This document shows positions 1 through 8,243 of a DNA stretch of 64,000 nucleotides, one piece after another. The first letter of the stretch is position 1, and the number at the start of each line of letters is the position of its first letter. The stretch lies in contig NZ_JAPDPJ010000002.1 of the NCBI RefSeq assembly GCF_026013605.1, positions 1-64,000 of the forward strand, read 5' to 3'. The notes under the pieces are model-generated. The model made no database searches and had not been told where the DNA came from. It worked only from the letters and a program-made list of their open reading frames with translations. Both the position numbers and the translations under genes were made by a program. The stretch comes from Plebeiibacterium sediminum (lineage in GTDB: Bacteria; Bacteroidota; Bacteroidia; Bacteroidales; Marinilabiliaceae).

Positions 1-158
1 ATTCTTTGAACCATATGATCAAAGTTAAGATTTTTAGAAGCTAAAGCAAGATGCACTAAAGTGCATAGTTTTAACTACTTTTGAGACCAATAAAAATTTA
101 CATCTAAGCATTCTGCATAAATTGCTTTTATTTCATTCAATTCTTTAGACTTTACCAT
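1..158 (-). pseudogene. possible broken gene running off the left edge, with in-frame amber stop
   Basis: On the minus strand an ATG at 158 opens a frame of 27 codons (MVKSKELNEIKAIYAECL is its start). The frame stops at an amber codon at 75-77 and then stays open in the same frame to the window edge, with ordinary-looking residues (for example LVHLALASKNLNFDH). The family is not recognised. It could be a gene with a premature stop, the start of a short real gene, or chance; the open stretch after the stop is only about 25 codons, so this is weak. Confidence 0.2.
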
Positions 159-248
159 ATCATTTTAATTTTATGATTATTCAAATTTTAAATAACAAAA
201 GTATAGCAACACAAGGATGAATATATTACCAAATAAGACCAATCACTT

Positions 249-428
249 ATGAAAACAGATCAAAACCTCATAGAACAATTTCACATTCCATTAGTAAACG
301 ACATCGTACCCTTTGTAAAAAGAAATAAATTACAACATATGCAGAGATTGGTACGAAACGCAATACAGAAATATGACCCAAATTCAAAGCAAATTTATGA
401 CCCTATACAGATTAGATCCAATAGTTAA
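249..428 (+). CDS. small hypothetical protein (59 aa)
   Basis: An ATG-to-TAA frame of 59 codons gives a basic peptide beginning MKTDQNLIEQFHIPLVNDIV and ending in IRSNS, with no membrane segment, signal peptide or recognisable domain. Composition is protein-like (amphipathic, rich in Q, N, K and R). No clear TAnnTTTG box or Shine-Dalgarno sequence precedes it. It lies alone, 139 bases before the SUI1-type gene on the same strand. It could be a small gene, a remnant, or a chance frame. Confidence 0.33.
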   Translation: MKTDQNLIEQFHIPLVNDIVPFVKRNKLQHMQRLVRNAIQKYDPNSKQIYDPIQIRSNS

Positions 429-540
429 ATTGGTGGTTTAGTAAATTAAATATCCCCAGAAAAGACACTATGCTTTATAAGGTTGGTTTCAATATTTCTT
501 ATCTTATTAGCTATTTATTTTAATTAATATTTCAAAATTC

Positions 541-548
541 TATTTTTG
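541..548 (+). promoter_or_regulatory. Bacteroidota -7 promoter box for the SUI1-family gene
   Basis: TATTTTTG matches the TAnnTTTG -7 element of the Bacteroidota primary sigma factor. It lies 19 bases before the start codon at 568, implying a very short leader. No convincing -33 TTTG was found at the usual distance. Confidence 0.5.
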
Positions 549-567
549 CATCAAATATTAAAGTTAT

Positions 568-915
568 ATGGCTAAGAAAAACAGAAAATTAAGAGATGGT
601 ATCGTATTTTCAACCAATAGTGATTATGAATACCAATATGATGATGAAACTCAAGAAGAAACACTACCTCCGCAACAACAAAACCTTAGAGTGATGCTTG
701 ACAAAAAGCAAAGAAAAGGTAAGGCAGTTACTCTAATCACAGGTTTTATTGGTGAAGAAGATGACTTAAAAGATCTGGGCAAAGATTTAAAATCAAAATG
801 TGGTGTTGGTGGTACTGTTAAAGATCGAGAAATATTAATTCAAGGTGATTTTAGAGATAAAGTTTTAGACCTACTGATTAAAGCTGGGTATAAAGCAAAA
901 AAAGCTGGTGGTTAA
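568..915 (+). CDS. SUI1/eIF1-family translation initiation factor (YciH-like)
   Basis: A 115-residue cytoplasmic protein with a low-complexity acidic N-terminus (about residues 1-38, containing a PPQQQ stretch) followed by the SUI1 fold (about 39-112). Family hallmarks include the basic segment [15 protein letters not shown], the acidic [16 protein letters not shown] helix and the [14 protein letters not shown] strand pair. Members help start-codon selection by binding the small ribosomal subunit, as eIF1 does; the bacterial role is less well defined. Length matches bacterial YciH proteins. It is monocistronic: a promoter box lies just upstream and the next gene has its own ribosome-binding site. 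Confidence 0.9.
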   Translation: MAKKNRKLRDGIVFSTNSDYEYQYDDETQEETLPPQQQNLRVMLDKKQRKGKAVTLITGFIGEEDDLKDLGKDLKSKCGVGGTVKDREILIQGDFRDKVLDLLIKAGYKAKKAGG

Positions 916-983
916 ATAAAACCCCCAATAATTGGGATAGGATATTTGAAAGATATCGACCATTTTTGCATTGGAGATATTTA

Positions 984-1340
984 ATGAAGAGGATAAGAAA
1001 CATATTAGCCGTTGGATTTGCATCTTTAATGCTTTTTATCAATGTTGGTTTAACACTGACGTTGAACTTGGGATTGCACGTGCATTTCCTTGGTGATAAT
1101 CAAATCCTTGTTCATTATCATACTACAGCAGGAACAGACAAACCTCACCATAGTCAGGATACCGGGTGTTCCTCTCATTATTCCTTTTCTACCACAATTA
1201 CCTATTTAAATAATGCTCAAGGCATTCATTTAAATAATATTTGTGCTGAACTAAACAACAAATTAGTATTACCTCAATACTCATTTTATAGTAAGAAATA
1301 TTATCATTGTTCTCCCTTAAGAGCTCCCCCTATTTCATAA
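984..1340 (+). CDS. small His/Cys-rich membrane-anchored protein next to a TonB receptor (HYC_CC_PP-like)
   Basis: A 118-residue protein with an N-terminal hydrophobic segment (about residues 5-30) that serves as signal anchor or signal peptide. The exported part is rich in His (HVHF, HYHTT, HHSQDTGCSSHY) and ends HCSPLRAPPIS. This resembles the Bacteroidota HYC_CC_PP type of short proteins, which have conserved His/Cys and a C-terminal double proline and often precede TonB receptors; that assignment is by resemblance only. The ATG at 984 is preferred over an in-frame TTG at 966 because GGAG lies 7-8 bases before it. Lying directly ahead of a TonB-dependent receptor, it may handle a metal ion such as copper or zinc at the envelope; this is inference. 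Confidence 0.7.
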   Translation: MKRIRNILAVGFASLMLFINVGLTLTLNLGLHVHFLGDNQILVHYHTTAGTDKPHHSQDTGCSSHYSFSTTITYLNNAQGIHLNNICAELNNKLVLPQYSFYSKKYYHCSPLRAPPIS

Positions 1341-1524
1341 CAAGACAACATATTTCATCTAATTAAACAAAATAAACTACAGTTATTCTAATTAGATGAT
1401 CTCATTACGAATAGTATAGAAACTCCTTCTGATTACAAGTTTAAAGGTTAATCTCAATTTTATAACATCTTAAAAATTGGGTTATACCCCTTTACTATTC
1501 TCCATCAGAAACAAACGTTATGTA

Positions 1525-1539
1525 TCACAATTTTTGTGA
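1525..1539 (+). promoter_or_regulatory. inverted repeat, possible operator for the TonB receptor
   Basis: TCACAA and TTGTGA form a perfect 6-base inverted repeat with a 3-base spacer, about 70 bases before the receptor start. It could be a regulator site or a small hairpin; the regulator is unknown. Confidence 0.35.
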
Positions 1540-1547
1540 ATGGGATT

Positions 1548-1575
1548 GGTATATCATGTATACATGTAATATACC
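1548..1575 (+). promoter_or_regulatory. palindromic operator-like site upstream of the TonB receptor
   Basis: A central 12-base palindrome (CATGTATACATG) is flanked by matching outer arms GGTATAT and ATATACC with slightly unequal gaps. The whole site lies 34 bases before the start codon at 1610, where a repressor would overlap the promoter or leader. A metal-responsive regulator would fit the inferred metal role, but no known box was matched. Confidence 0.45.
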
Positions 1576-1609
1576 AAAATAGCCATTGAACACTTTAGAA
1601 CAAGACAAA

Positions 1610-3997
1610 ATGAACAAGATAATTATATGTATTCAACTATTAGTTTTTATAACTATAAATAGCTTTGCAAAGCCTGGAGTACCACCTATTCAAGGTGAAA
1701 TTACTAACGGGAAAGATCCTATTCCCTTTGCAACAGTTCAATTAAAATCTACTACCATTGGTTCTGCCTCAGATTTAGATGGTAAATTTTATTTAGTGGA
1801 TATACCAGAAGGTAAGCATACCCTTGTTATTCAAGCCTTAGGTCATGTTACAAAAGAAGTTGATATCAATTTATCTTATGATCATCCTTTAAATCTTGAT
1901 ATTTCTTTAGAAGAAGATGTTTTAGGTCTGGAACAAGTAGTAGTTACTGCTGATAAAACACAAAAGAGACGTATTGATGCCTCTAACATTGTAAACACAA
2001 TGACTCCAAAACAACTGACGCAGGTTCAGGCAGTAACCCTAAGCGAAGGTTTAAACTTTACAACAGGATTAAGAATGGAAAACAACTGCCAAAATTGTGG
2101 AGCAAACCAATTACGAATGAATGGCATGGAAGGTTCTTATTCGCAAATACTGGTAAATGGCCGATCCATTTTTAGTGGTTTGGCTAGTGTTTACGGATTA
2201 GAAATGATACCTGCTAACATGATACAACAAATAGAAGTTGTTAAAGGTGGTGGTTCCGCTCTATATGGAAGCAATGCTATTGCCGGTACAGTTAATTTGA
2301 TAACGAAGGAACCTTTAAACAACATTTTTGAAGCAAGTATTCAAAATGGAAGAATAGGTATCAATGATAAAGCTAAAAACGATTTAAACATTAATATCAA
2401 TACAGCAATTGTTTCTGAAGATAAAAACTCTGGACTATCATTATATGCCACACACAGAAAAAGAGAAGGATATGATGCCAATAATGATTCTTTTACAGAA
2501 CTTTCAAAATTAAACAATAACACTTTTGGTGCTAACCTGTATCACCGCATGGGCTACAGAAATAAGTTAACACTGGACTACTTCCATATTGAAGAAGAAA
2601 GAAGAGGTGGTGATATGCTGGATGCATTAGAGCACGAAGCAAACATTACAGAATCAGCGAATCATAAAATTAATACAGGATCGGCAACCTTTACAAGATT
2701 TATTGGAGAAAACAACGGTCAGTTATCAGTATACGCATCAGCACAAAATGTGGATAGATCGACTTATTACGGAGCGAGATCATATGCATCTGATTACATC
2801 TTTGATTTACCAATGAATAATCCTGAGCAGCTATCTGATGGTACCCCAGATTTAAGTGCTTATGGAATCACTCAGGATTTATCCTATTCCTACGGAGTAC
2901 AATTTAAGGGTGGTGTTGGTCGACATTCATATATTACAGGTATTGAAAATGTGGGAAGTAACCTGGAGGACAAAAAACTTGGTTATACAGATAGTGAAGG
3001 ATATCACGATGAAGTCATTATTTCTGATCAAAAAATGAATACTATCGGATTGTTTGGTCAATACGATTATGAATTTAATAAAATGACGGTATCTGCAGGA
3101 GTTAGATTAGACAACTACAATATTAAAAACAAAGCAGACGATAGTGATGATTTATCGAATACTGTAATAAGTCCCAGATTAAATCTTTTATACAAGCCAC
3201 TAAAACAACTTCAGGTAAGAGGAAGTTTTTCAACCGGATACAGAGCTCCTCAAATTTTTGACGAAGATTTACACATAGAAATTGCAGGAAACAGAAAAGT
3301 GATTCATGCCAACGGTAAAAACTTAAAACAGGAAAGTAGCTATTCATTTGTTGGCTCTATGGATTACCAAGGAAAAATAGGAACATCTAACTTCGAAATT
3401 TTAGGCGAATATTTTTACACAAACCTTACTGACGCTTTTGCGAATGAACAAAGTGCACCCGATGAAAATGGAACTGTAACATACACAAGAATTAATGGTG
3501 GAAAAGCATTTGTTAACGGACTAAACATTGAGGCCCGCTATTTTCCTTCAGCAAACTGGGATTTTGAAATTGGTTTTACAACACAAGTAAGTAAATATGA
3601 TGACGCTCAGGAATACGGTATTAGCAATTTCACTAAAGATTATCTTAGAACACCTAATAATTATGGGTATTTTACCTTGAACACCGATCCTTTAAAAAAC
3701 TTCTCCGTTTCATTAAACGGAACTTACACCGGAAGTATGAAGATTGAATATTATGGCAACAATTCAAATGGTGAAATATTAGATACTCAAGACTTTTATG
3801 ATGTTGGATTAAAAGGAGAATACTTTTTTAGATTTAATAAGGGTTTCGATCTTGGGATTTCATGCGGAATTAAAAATATATTTAACTCCTATCAGAATGA
3901 TTTTGACAAAGGAATCAATAGAGATCCTGCATATATCTATGGCCCATCTTTACCTCAGAGCGTATATTTTGGTATTAGAGTAGGAAACTTATTATAA
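1610..3997 (+). CDS. TonB-dependent outer-membrane receptor, probable metal/siderophore uptake
   Basis: A 795-residue outer-membrane receptor. After a signal peptide (MNKIIICIQLLVFITINSFA) comes a CarboxypepD_reg-like domain (about residues 22-110, with VQLKSTTIGSASDLDGKF), a plug domain (about 115-235) and a C-terminal 22-strand barrel ending in the family's aromatic-rich strand (YFGIRVGNLL). The plug holds ENNCQNCGANQLRMNG and GGGSALYGSNAIAGTVNLI, typical of Bacteroidota receptors of the BtuB/FepA/CirA type rather than SusC. The ATG at 1610 is chosen over an in-frame TTG at 1586 because it gives a compact signal peptide. Substrate is not known; the His-rich neighbour and the Cys pair in the plug point to a metal or metal complex. 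Confidence 0.9.
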   Translation: MNKIIICIQLLVFITINSFAKPGVPPIQGEITNGKDPIPFATVQLKSTTIGSASDLDGKFYLVDIPEGKHTLVIQALGHVTKEVDINLSYDHPLNLDISLEEDVLGLEQVVVTADKTQKRRIDASNIVNTMTPKQLTQVQAVTLSEGLNFTTGLRMENNCQNCGANQLRMNGMEGSYSQILVNGRSIFSGLASVYGLEMIPANMIQQIEVVKGGGSALYGSNAIAGTVNLITKEPLNNIFEASIQNGRIGINDKAKNDLNININTAIVSEDKNSGLSLYATHRKREGYDANNDSFTELSKLNNNTFGANLYHRMGYRNKLTLDYFHIEEERRGGDMLDALEHEANITESANHKINTGSATFTRFIGENNGQLSVYASAQNVDRSTYYGARSYASDYIFDLPMNNPEQLSDGTPDLSAYGITQDLSYSYGVQFKGGVGRHSYITGIENVGSNLEDKKLGYTDSEGYHDEVIISDQKMNTIGLFGQYDYEFNKMTVSAGVRLDNYNIKNKADDSDDLSNTVISPRLNLLYKPLKQLQVRGSFSTGYRAPQIFDEDLHIEIAGNRKVIHANGKNLKQESSYSFVGSMDYQGKIGTSNFEILGEYFYTNLTDAFANEQSAPDENGTVTYTRINGGKAFVNGLNIEARYFPSANWDFEIGFTTQVSKYDDAQEYGISNFTKDYLRTPNNYGYFTLNTDPLKNFSVSLNGTYTGSMKIEYYGNNSNGEILDTQDFYDVGLKGEYFFRFNKGFDLGISCGIKNIFNSYQNDFDKGINRDPAYIYGPSLPQSVYFGIRVGNLL

Positions 3998-4011
3998 ATA
4001 ACATTTTAATT

Positions 4012-4054
4012 AAACAGTTTAGTTCTTTCACATAAGAATTAAACTGTTTTTTTT
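4012..4054 (+). terminator. intrinsic terminator after the TonB receptor
   Basis: A 16-base stem (AAACAGTTTAGTTCTT with AAGAATTAAACTGTTT, one mismatch) and a 6-base loop, followed by a T run; it begins 14 bases after the receptor stop codon. Confidence 0.85.
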
Positions 4055-4213
4055 ACAATTGAACCAAAGGATGTTTTACAAAAAACTCTGATCCTGTTCC
4101 CTTTTGCGAATGAAACCATATTTTACCATTTAATAATTCTGTCAGGCTTTATATGTCTTCCCCACTTCAATATTCGCCAAATATATAGACCATATTACAT
4201 CATCTACACCTAC

Positions 4214-4244
4214 AAAAAAGCCCGATTAATGAATTAATCAGGCT
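4214..4244 (-). terminator. intrinsic terminator for the PhnA-like gene
   Basis: Read on the minus strand, AGCCTGATTAAT and ATTAATCGGGCT pair with one mismatch and are followed by six T, 24 bases after the stop of the 4269-4850 gene. Confidence 0.8.
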
Positions 4245-4268
4245 AACTATAATATAAAAAAAATATTA

Positions 4269-4850
4269 TTAATTCGTTTTCTTTAAATATTGAGTAAGAA
4301 GTACAATTTGCTGTCCATTTACTCTACCTTCAATTTGTTCAGGGTTATCATGAACCAAACTGATGTTTCTAACCGCAGTTCCTCTTTTTGCAGTAAAACC
4401 ACCACCCTTAACATTTAAATCTTTAATTAACACAACTGTATCTCCAGCCTGCAATACAACACCATTACTATCCTTATGTACAATGGCATCTTCATTATCT
4501 TCACCTTCACCTGCTGCTTTGGCCCAATTTAATACATCTTCCTCTAAATATAACATATCTAACAGATCCTGAGGCCATCCTTCAGACTTTAAACGATTTA
4601 ACATTCTCCAAGCCATTACCTGAACTGCTGGAACTGTACTCCACATACTATCATTTAAGCATCGCCAATGATTAACATCAACCGATTCTTTATCTTCAAT
4701 TTGACCTTTACAAGTAGAACATACATATACATTTGCATCCACTCCTTCAACCGGAGATGATGGTACCTCATATGCACTTAATTCATTGGTTGAACCACAC
4801 AACTCACAAACAGAACCACTTCTTTTGTCTAATTCTTTTTCTACACTCAT
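4269..4850 (-). CDS. PhnA/YjdM family zinc-ribbon protein
   Basis: A 193-residue soluble protein with an N-terminal zinc ribbon (Cys15, Cys18, Cys44, Cys47) and a C-terminal PhnA (SH3-like) domain carrying DSNGVVLQAGDTVVLIKDL and KGGGFTAKRGTAVRNI, about residues 123-190. The family was named from the E. coli phn region, but YjdM-type proteins are not established as phosphonate enzymes and their role is unclear. The gene is monocistronic, with its own promoter box upstream and terminator downstream. Confidence 0.85.
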   Translation of the reverse strand: MSVEKELDKRSGSVCELCGSTNELSAYEVPSSPVEGVDANVYVCSTCKGQIEDKESVDVNHWRCLNDSMWSTVPAVQVMAWRMLNRLKSEGWPQDLLDMLYLEEDVLNWAKAAGEGEDNEDAIVHKDSNGVVLQAGDTVVLIKDLNVKGGGFTAKRGTAVRNISLVHDNPEQIEGRVNGQQIVLLTQYLKKTN

Positions 4851-4878
4851 TACTATTAAATATGTTACAAATTTTGCG

Positions 4879-4886
4879 CAAAGATA
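4879..4886 (-). promoter_or_regulatory. -7 promoter box for the PhnA-like gene
   Basis: On the minus strand TATCTTTG matches TAnnTTTG exactly, 28 bases upstream of the start codon at 4850. Confidence 0.6.
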
Positions 4887-4942
4887 TTTTAATCATTGAA
4901 AAACAACAATTTATTATTAAAAATATATTACAAAGAGTAACA

Positions 4943-5542
4943 TTAGGCTTTCTTATTACCTCTATTTTTCTTTTTTTTCTTCTTTTCTACAGCATGTCCA
5001 AATTTTCCAATTCTTTTACCAACCTCATAATAATGACCATGTGAATAGCATATTGGTTTGGCTTTGCTTAAAGAAAATGCACCTGTCTTTTCATCAATAT
5101 AGGCTTCATCAGCTTTAACATTTACCACTTCCGCCATAAACATATCATGTGTACCTAACTCCACAACTTGTGTAACTTTACACTCTATATTTACAGGTGA
5201 TTCTTCAATTACTGGTGCTTTTACAACACTGGCCTTTCCTGCTGTTAAATTCATTTCTTTAAATTTATCATATTGTCGACCGGATCTTACTCCACACCAA
5301 TCTGTTGCATATGACAAATCCCTGGTTGTTAAATTAATAACAAATTCACCAGTTTCTTTTAGTACAGAATATGAATGACGCCCCTTTCTTACTGATATAT
5401 ATAACATGGGAGGATCGGAACATATAGTTCCTGTCCATGCAATAGTTATAATATTATAATTTTCAGGTTTATCACCAACACTAACCATTACTGCCGGTAA
5501 GGGATATAACATATTACCTGGTTTCCAATCTACTTTTGCCAT
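4943..5542 (-). CDS. flavin reductase family protein (flavoredoxin-like)
   Basis: A 199-residue cytoplasmic protein with the FMN-binding split-barrel flavin_reduct domain over about residues 8-165: YPLPAVMVSVGDKPENYNII, AWTGTICSDPPMLYISV and GEFVINLTTRD are its conserved segments. Members bind FMN and act as flavoredoxins or flavin:NAD(P)H reductases. The last 20 residues are a Lys-rich tail (EKKKKKKNRGNKK), unusual for the core family. It starts 37 bases after pyrI on the same strand with no terminator between, so it is probably the third gene of the pyrBI transcript. A link of this flavoprotein to pyrimidine synthesis is not established. Confidence 0.88.
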   Translation of the reverse strand: MAKVDWKPGNMLYPLPAVMVSVGDKPENYNIITIAWTGTICSDPPMLYISVRKGRHSYSVLKETGEFVINLTTRDLSYATDWCGVRSGRQYDKFKEMNLTAGKASVVKAPVIEESPVNIECKVTQVVELGTHDMFMAEVVNVKADEAYIDEKTGAFSLSKAKPICYSHGHYYEVGKRIGKFGHAVEKKKKKKNRGNKKA

Positions 5543-5579
5543 TTTTGATATAATTACAGAATCACCTTAAAATAATAGA

Positions 5580-6038
5580 TTATAAAATTACTAAATGTTC
5601 TTTTGTTGTAATTTTTTCGCAGTAATGACACTTTAATGCAATCTCCTTAGATACTACTAAGGAAAATTTAGTGGCCATAGCCTCAGTATTTGTAATACAT
5701 TTAGGATTAAAACATTTTGCAATACCAACAATTTCATTTGGAAGTTCAACTTCCCTTTTTTCAACTACATCATAATCTTTAATTACATTAAAACGGGCTT
5801 CTGGAGCAACCAATGCAATTTTATTCAGATCTTTTTCATCAAAAAATTTATCAGCAACTTTAACGATAGCTTTTTTACCAAAACGATTACTTCCTAAGTT
5901 AGTACCAAATGTGATTAGATTTTTACATCTGTCTAACTTAAGTATACTGATAACTTTAAACAATTTATTTGCTGGAATATGATCTATTACTGTACCATGT
6001 TGAATGGCACTTACTCTTAATTCTTTTTTTGCAGTCAT
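5580..6038 (-). CDS. pyrI: aspartate carbamoyltransferase regulatory subunit
   Basis: A 152-residue regulatory chain of aspartate transcarbamoylase. The N-terminal allosteric domain (about 1-98) starts LRVSAIQHGTVIDHIPA, the segment that binds CTP/ATP, and the C-terminal zinc domain carries the four ligands Cys109, Cys114, Cys137 and Cys140. Together with pyrB it should form the dodecameric enzyme with CTP feedback inhibition, as known for the E. coli holoenzyme. It follows pyrB after 10 bases, so the two are co-transcribed and probably translated in balanced amounts. Confidence 0.95.
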   Translation of the reverse strand: MTAKKELRVSAIQHGTVIDHIPANKLFKVISILKLDRCKNLITFGTNLGSNRFGKKAIVKVADKFFDEKDLNKIALVAPEARFNVIKDYDVVEKREVELPNEIVGIAKCFNPKCITNTEAMATKFSLVVSKEIALKCHYCEKITTKEHLVIL

Positions 6039-6048
6039 GTCTATGTCT

Positions 6049-6957
6049 TTAAACTAAACCTAAAATAGAAGCGATAATGGCCATACGAGCATAAACCCCG
6101 TTTTCAGCCTGCTGAAAATAATATGCTTTAGGATTTGCATCCACATCTGTGTTGATTTCATTTACACGAGGAAGTGGATGAAGAATACGTAAATTATCTT
6201 TAGTGTTTTTGAGCATCGAGTTTTTAAGAATATAAATATTCTTTACTTTCTCATACTCCAAAGGATCTGCAAAACGCTCCTGTTGAACCCTGGTCATGTA
6301 CAAAATATCAGCCCTTGATAAAATATCTGTAAATTCGGTATGCTCATAAAAAGTAATTCCTTTTGAATCAAGCCAAAATTTATACTCATCAGGCATTCTT
6401 AATTCATCCGGGGAAATAAAATTGAAAACCGGATTAAAATGACTCATGGCTTGCAATAAAGAATGTACTGTTCTTCCATATTTTAAATCCCCAACCATAA
6501 AAATATTTAAATTTTCAAGTGTACCCTGGGTTTTCTTTATGGAATACAAATCCAATAAAGTTTGAGTCGGATGTTGATTAGCCCCATCACCAGCATTAAT
6601 AATTGGCACTCTGGATTCTTCATCAGCATACCTGGCGCTCCCTTCCAACGGATGTCTCATAACAATTAAATCGGCATAATTACTTACCATTCTAATTGTA
6701 TCTTTAAGTGTTTCACCTTTTGTAGTGGATGATGACGACGCATCAGAGAAACCAATAATTCTTCCTCCAAGACGATTTATAGCTGTGTCAAAACTTAATC
6801 TCGTTCGGGTAGATGGTTCAAAAAACAAGGTAGCAATAACCTTATTCTTCAATAATTCCTGGTTAGGATTCTCTTCAAATTTTGCAGCTAGATCTACAAT
6901 TTGAAGAATTTCTTCTTTTGAGAAATCGTTAATAGAGACTAAACTTCTGTTTTTCAT
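6049..6957 (-). CDS. pyrB: aspartate carbamoyltransferase catalytic subunit
   Basis: A 302-residue catalytic chain that joins carbamoyl phosphate and aspartate to carbamoyl-aspartate, the committed step of UMP synthesis. The carbamoyl-phosphate loop is intact (Ser49-Thr-Arg-Thr-Arg53 in [13 protein letters not shown]), as are the [12 protein letters not shown] motif and HPLPR near the C-terminus (about residue 260). Length equals the usual value of about 305. The start at 6957 follows the stop of an upstream leader frame by 10 bases. Expression is probably controlled by the terminator at 7111-7136. Confidence 0.97.
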   Translation of the reverse strand: MKNRSLVSINDFSKEEILQIVDLAAKFEENPNQELLKNKVIATLFFEPSTRTRLSFDTAINRLGGRIIGFSDASSSSTTKGETLKDTIRMVSNYADLIVMRHPLEGSARYADEESRVPIINAGDGANQHPTQTLLDLYSIKKTQGTLENLNIFMVGDLKYGRTVHSLLQAMSHFNPVFNFISPDELRMPDEYKFWLDSKGITFYEHTEFTDILSRADILYMTRVQQERFADPLEYEKVKNIYILKNSMLKNTKDNLRILHPLPRVNEINTDVDANPKAYYFQQAENGVYARMAIIASILGLV

Positions 6958-6967
6958 TTAAATGGGT

Positions 6968-7249
6968 TTAGTTCCTAAGCACATAATACCTGAGCATTAT
7001 ATACTGGAAAATTGTTTTATAATTATGACGATTTAATGATTGAATGCAATAGAACAATTTGCCCTTAAAAGAAATCTGTTGAGTAGTTGACATTTCCTTT
7101 ACTTTAGGGCAAAAAAAAGACCTATTAAAATAGGCCAAACATATAGAAATATCACTTGTAGAAAGAAAAAAACACTTATTTGATTCATTATTAATATATA
7201 ATGAATCTGCACTATGTCTCTCTTTGGATATCCTAAAAACTTTTCTCAT
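6968..7249 (-). CDS. putative pyrB leader ORF overlapping an attenuator (pyrL-like)
   Basis: A 93-codon frame runs from an ATG at 7249 across a U-rich stretch (codons for CFFLS), then across the intrinsic terminator at 7111-7136 (codons for LAYFNRSFFCPKV), and ends 10 bases before pyrB. In E. coli the pyrBI leader peptide likewise reads through the attenuator, and its segment there is NRGAFFCPGV; the match NRSFFCP is partly forced by a hairpin followed by a U run. The frame need not give a stable protein: translation itself could keep the terminator from folding. A minus-strand TACATTTT at 7253-7260 resembles a -7 box but would start RNA at or after the ATG, so the true leader start is uncertain. 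Confidence 0.42.
   Translation of the reverse strand: MRKVFRISKERHSADSLYINNESNKCFFLSTSDISICLAYFNRSFFCPKVKEMSTTQQISFKGKLFYCIQSLNRHNYKTIFQYIMLRYYVLRN
7111..7136 (-). terminator. intrinsic terminator between the leader ORF and pyrB (candidate attenuator)
   Basis: On the minus strand a GC-containing stem (GGCCTATT with AATAGGTC, one G-T pair, very short loop) is followed directly by eight T. It lies about 150 bases upstream of pyrB, inside the leader frame, so RNA for pyrBI must pass it. A U-rich tract, UUUUUUU then CUUU, lies at 7162-7172, about 26 bases before the stem. That order (U tract, hairpin, U run) is the E. coli pyrBI attenuator layout. Confidence 0.7.
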
Positions 7250-7302
7250 TCCAAAATGTAAATGTAATACAAAATTTACAAACGCTTAAAGATTTAAAAC
7301 AA

Positions 7303-7310
7303 TATCTTTG
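7303..7310 (+). promoter_or_regulatory. -7 promoter box for the DMT transporter gene
   Basis: TATCTTTG fits TAnnTTTG and lies 24 bases before the start codon at 7335. Confidence 0.55.
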
Positions 7311-7334
7311 AACAAAATTTATCAATCATAAAAA

Positions 7335-8231
7335 ATGCAAAGATCCTATACAAAAAGCTTTATTCTATTTCATTTTATTGTAGTGATATATGGATTTACA
7401 GCTATAATCGGCAAGCTAATTCATATGAATGCCCTACAAATGGTTTGGTATAGAATGTTATTTGCAGCCATTAGTTTATTCATCTTTTTAAAATGGAGAA
7501 AAATTAATCTTTCCATCGCTGAAAAAGATATTCTAAAACTAATTGGTATAGGATTAGTTGTCGCTTTTCATTGGATTACTTTTTTTGGTGCTATAAAAAT
7601 TGCAAATATCTCTGTAACACTTGGAATTATGGCTTCCGGAACTTTATTTGCAAGTATATTGGAACCTATTTTTTTTAAACAAAGAATAAACTGGCTCGAA
7701 TTTCTAATTGGAATAGGTATTGTTTTAGGACTTTACTTAATATTCAGTTATGAGATTCATTATATCAAAGGAATATTAGTCGCTATTTTATCAAGTATTT
7801 TAGCTACACTATTTACCATCTTAAATAAATCATACACCCATAAATTTACACCTACATTAATTAGTTTTTATGAAATGACTGGGGGATTTATTGGTATCAC
7901 TATTTATTTATTAGCCTCCCAACAGTTTAATCATGAACTGCTTACTCCTTCTGTAAGTGATGTTATATATATGTTATTATTAGGTGTAATATGCACAGCT
8001 TTTGCGTTTGCTGTTAGTGTAGATGTAATGAAAGAACTTTCTGCATATAACATATTACTGGCTATTAACATGGAGCCGGTGTACGGTATAATGCTAGCCT
8101 ATTTTATTTTTGGAGAATCTGAGTATATGAGTGGTGGATTTTATATAGGTACAATTGTAATCCTTTTGTCAGTATTTTTATACCCAATGGTAAAGGCCAG
8201 GTTGAAACGAGAAAAACTCAAATCTGCCTGA
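7335..8231 (+). CDS. EamA-type DMT superfamily transporter
   Basis: A 298-residue inner-membrane protein with about ten hydrophobic helices in two EamA repeats (about residues 5-137 and 148-285). The first repeat holds MVWYRMLFAAISLFIFL and KIANISVTLGIMASGTLFAS; the second has ILSSILATLFTILNKSY and the signature-like NMEPVYGIMLAYFIFGE. Relatives export amino acids, drugs or other metabolites; the substrate cannot be read from sequence. It is transcribed divergently from the pyrBI operon and ends 12 bases from the converging MalY-like gene, with no clear terminator in the gap. Confidence 0.9.
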   Translation: MQRSYTKSFILFHFIVVIYGFTAIIGKLIHMNALQMVWYRMLFAAISLFIFLKWRKINLSIAEKDILKLIGIGLVVAFHWITFFGAIKIANISVTLGIMASGTLFASILEPIFFKQRINWLEFLIGIGIVLGLYLIFSYEIHYIKGILVAILSSILATLFTILNKSYTHKFTPTLISFYEMTGGFIGITIYLLASQQFNHELLTPSVSDVIYMLLLGVICTAFAFAVSVDVMKELSAYNILLAINMEPVYGIMLAYFIFGESEYMSGGFYIGTIVILLSVFLYPMVKARLKREKLKSA

Positions 8232-8243
8232 CCTTATTAGATT

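Noticed and set aside
1341-1585. Cobalamin-type riboswitch before the TonB receptor
   Set aside because: No B12-box-like sequence or multi-arm fold was found; only two short dyads are visible.
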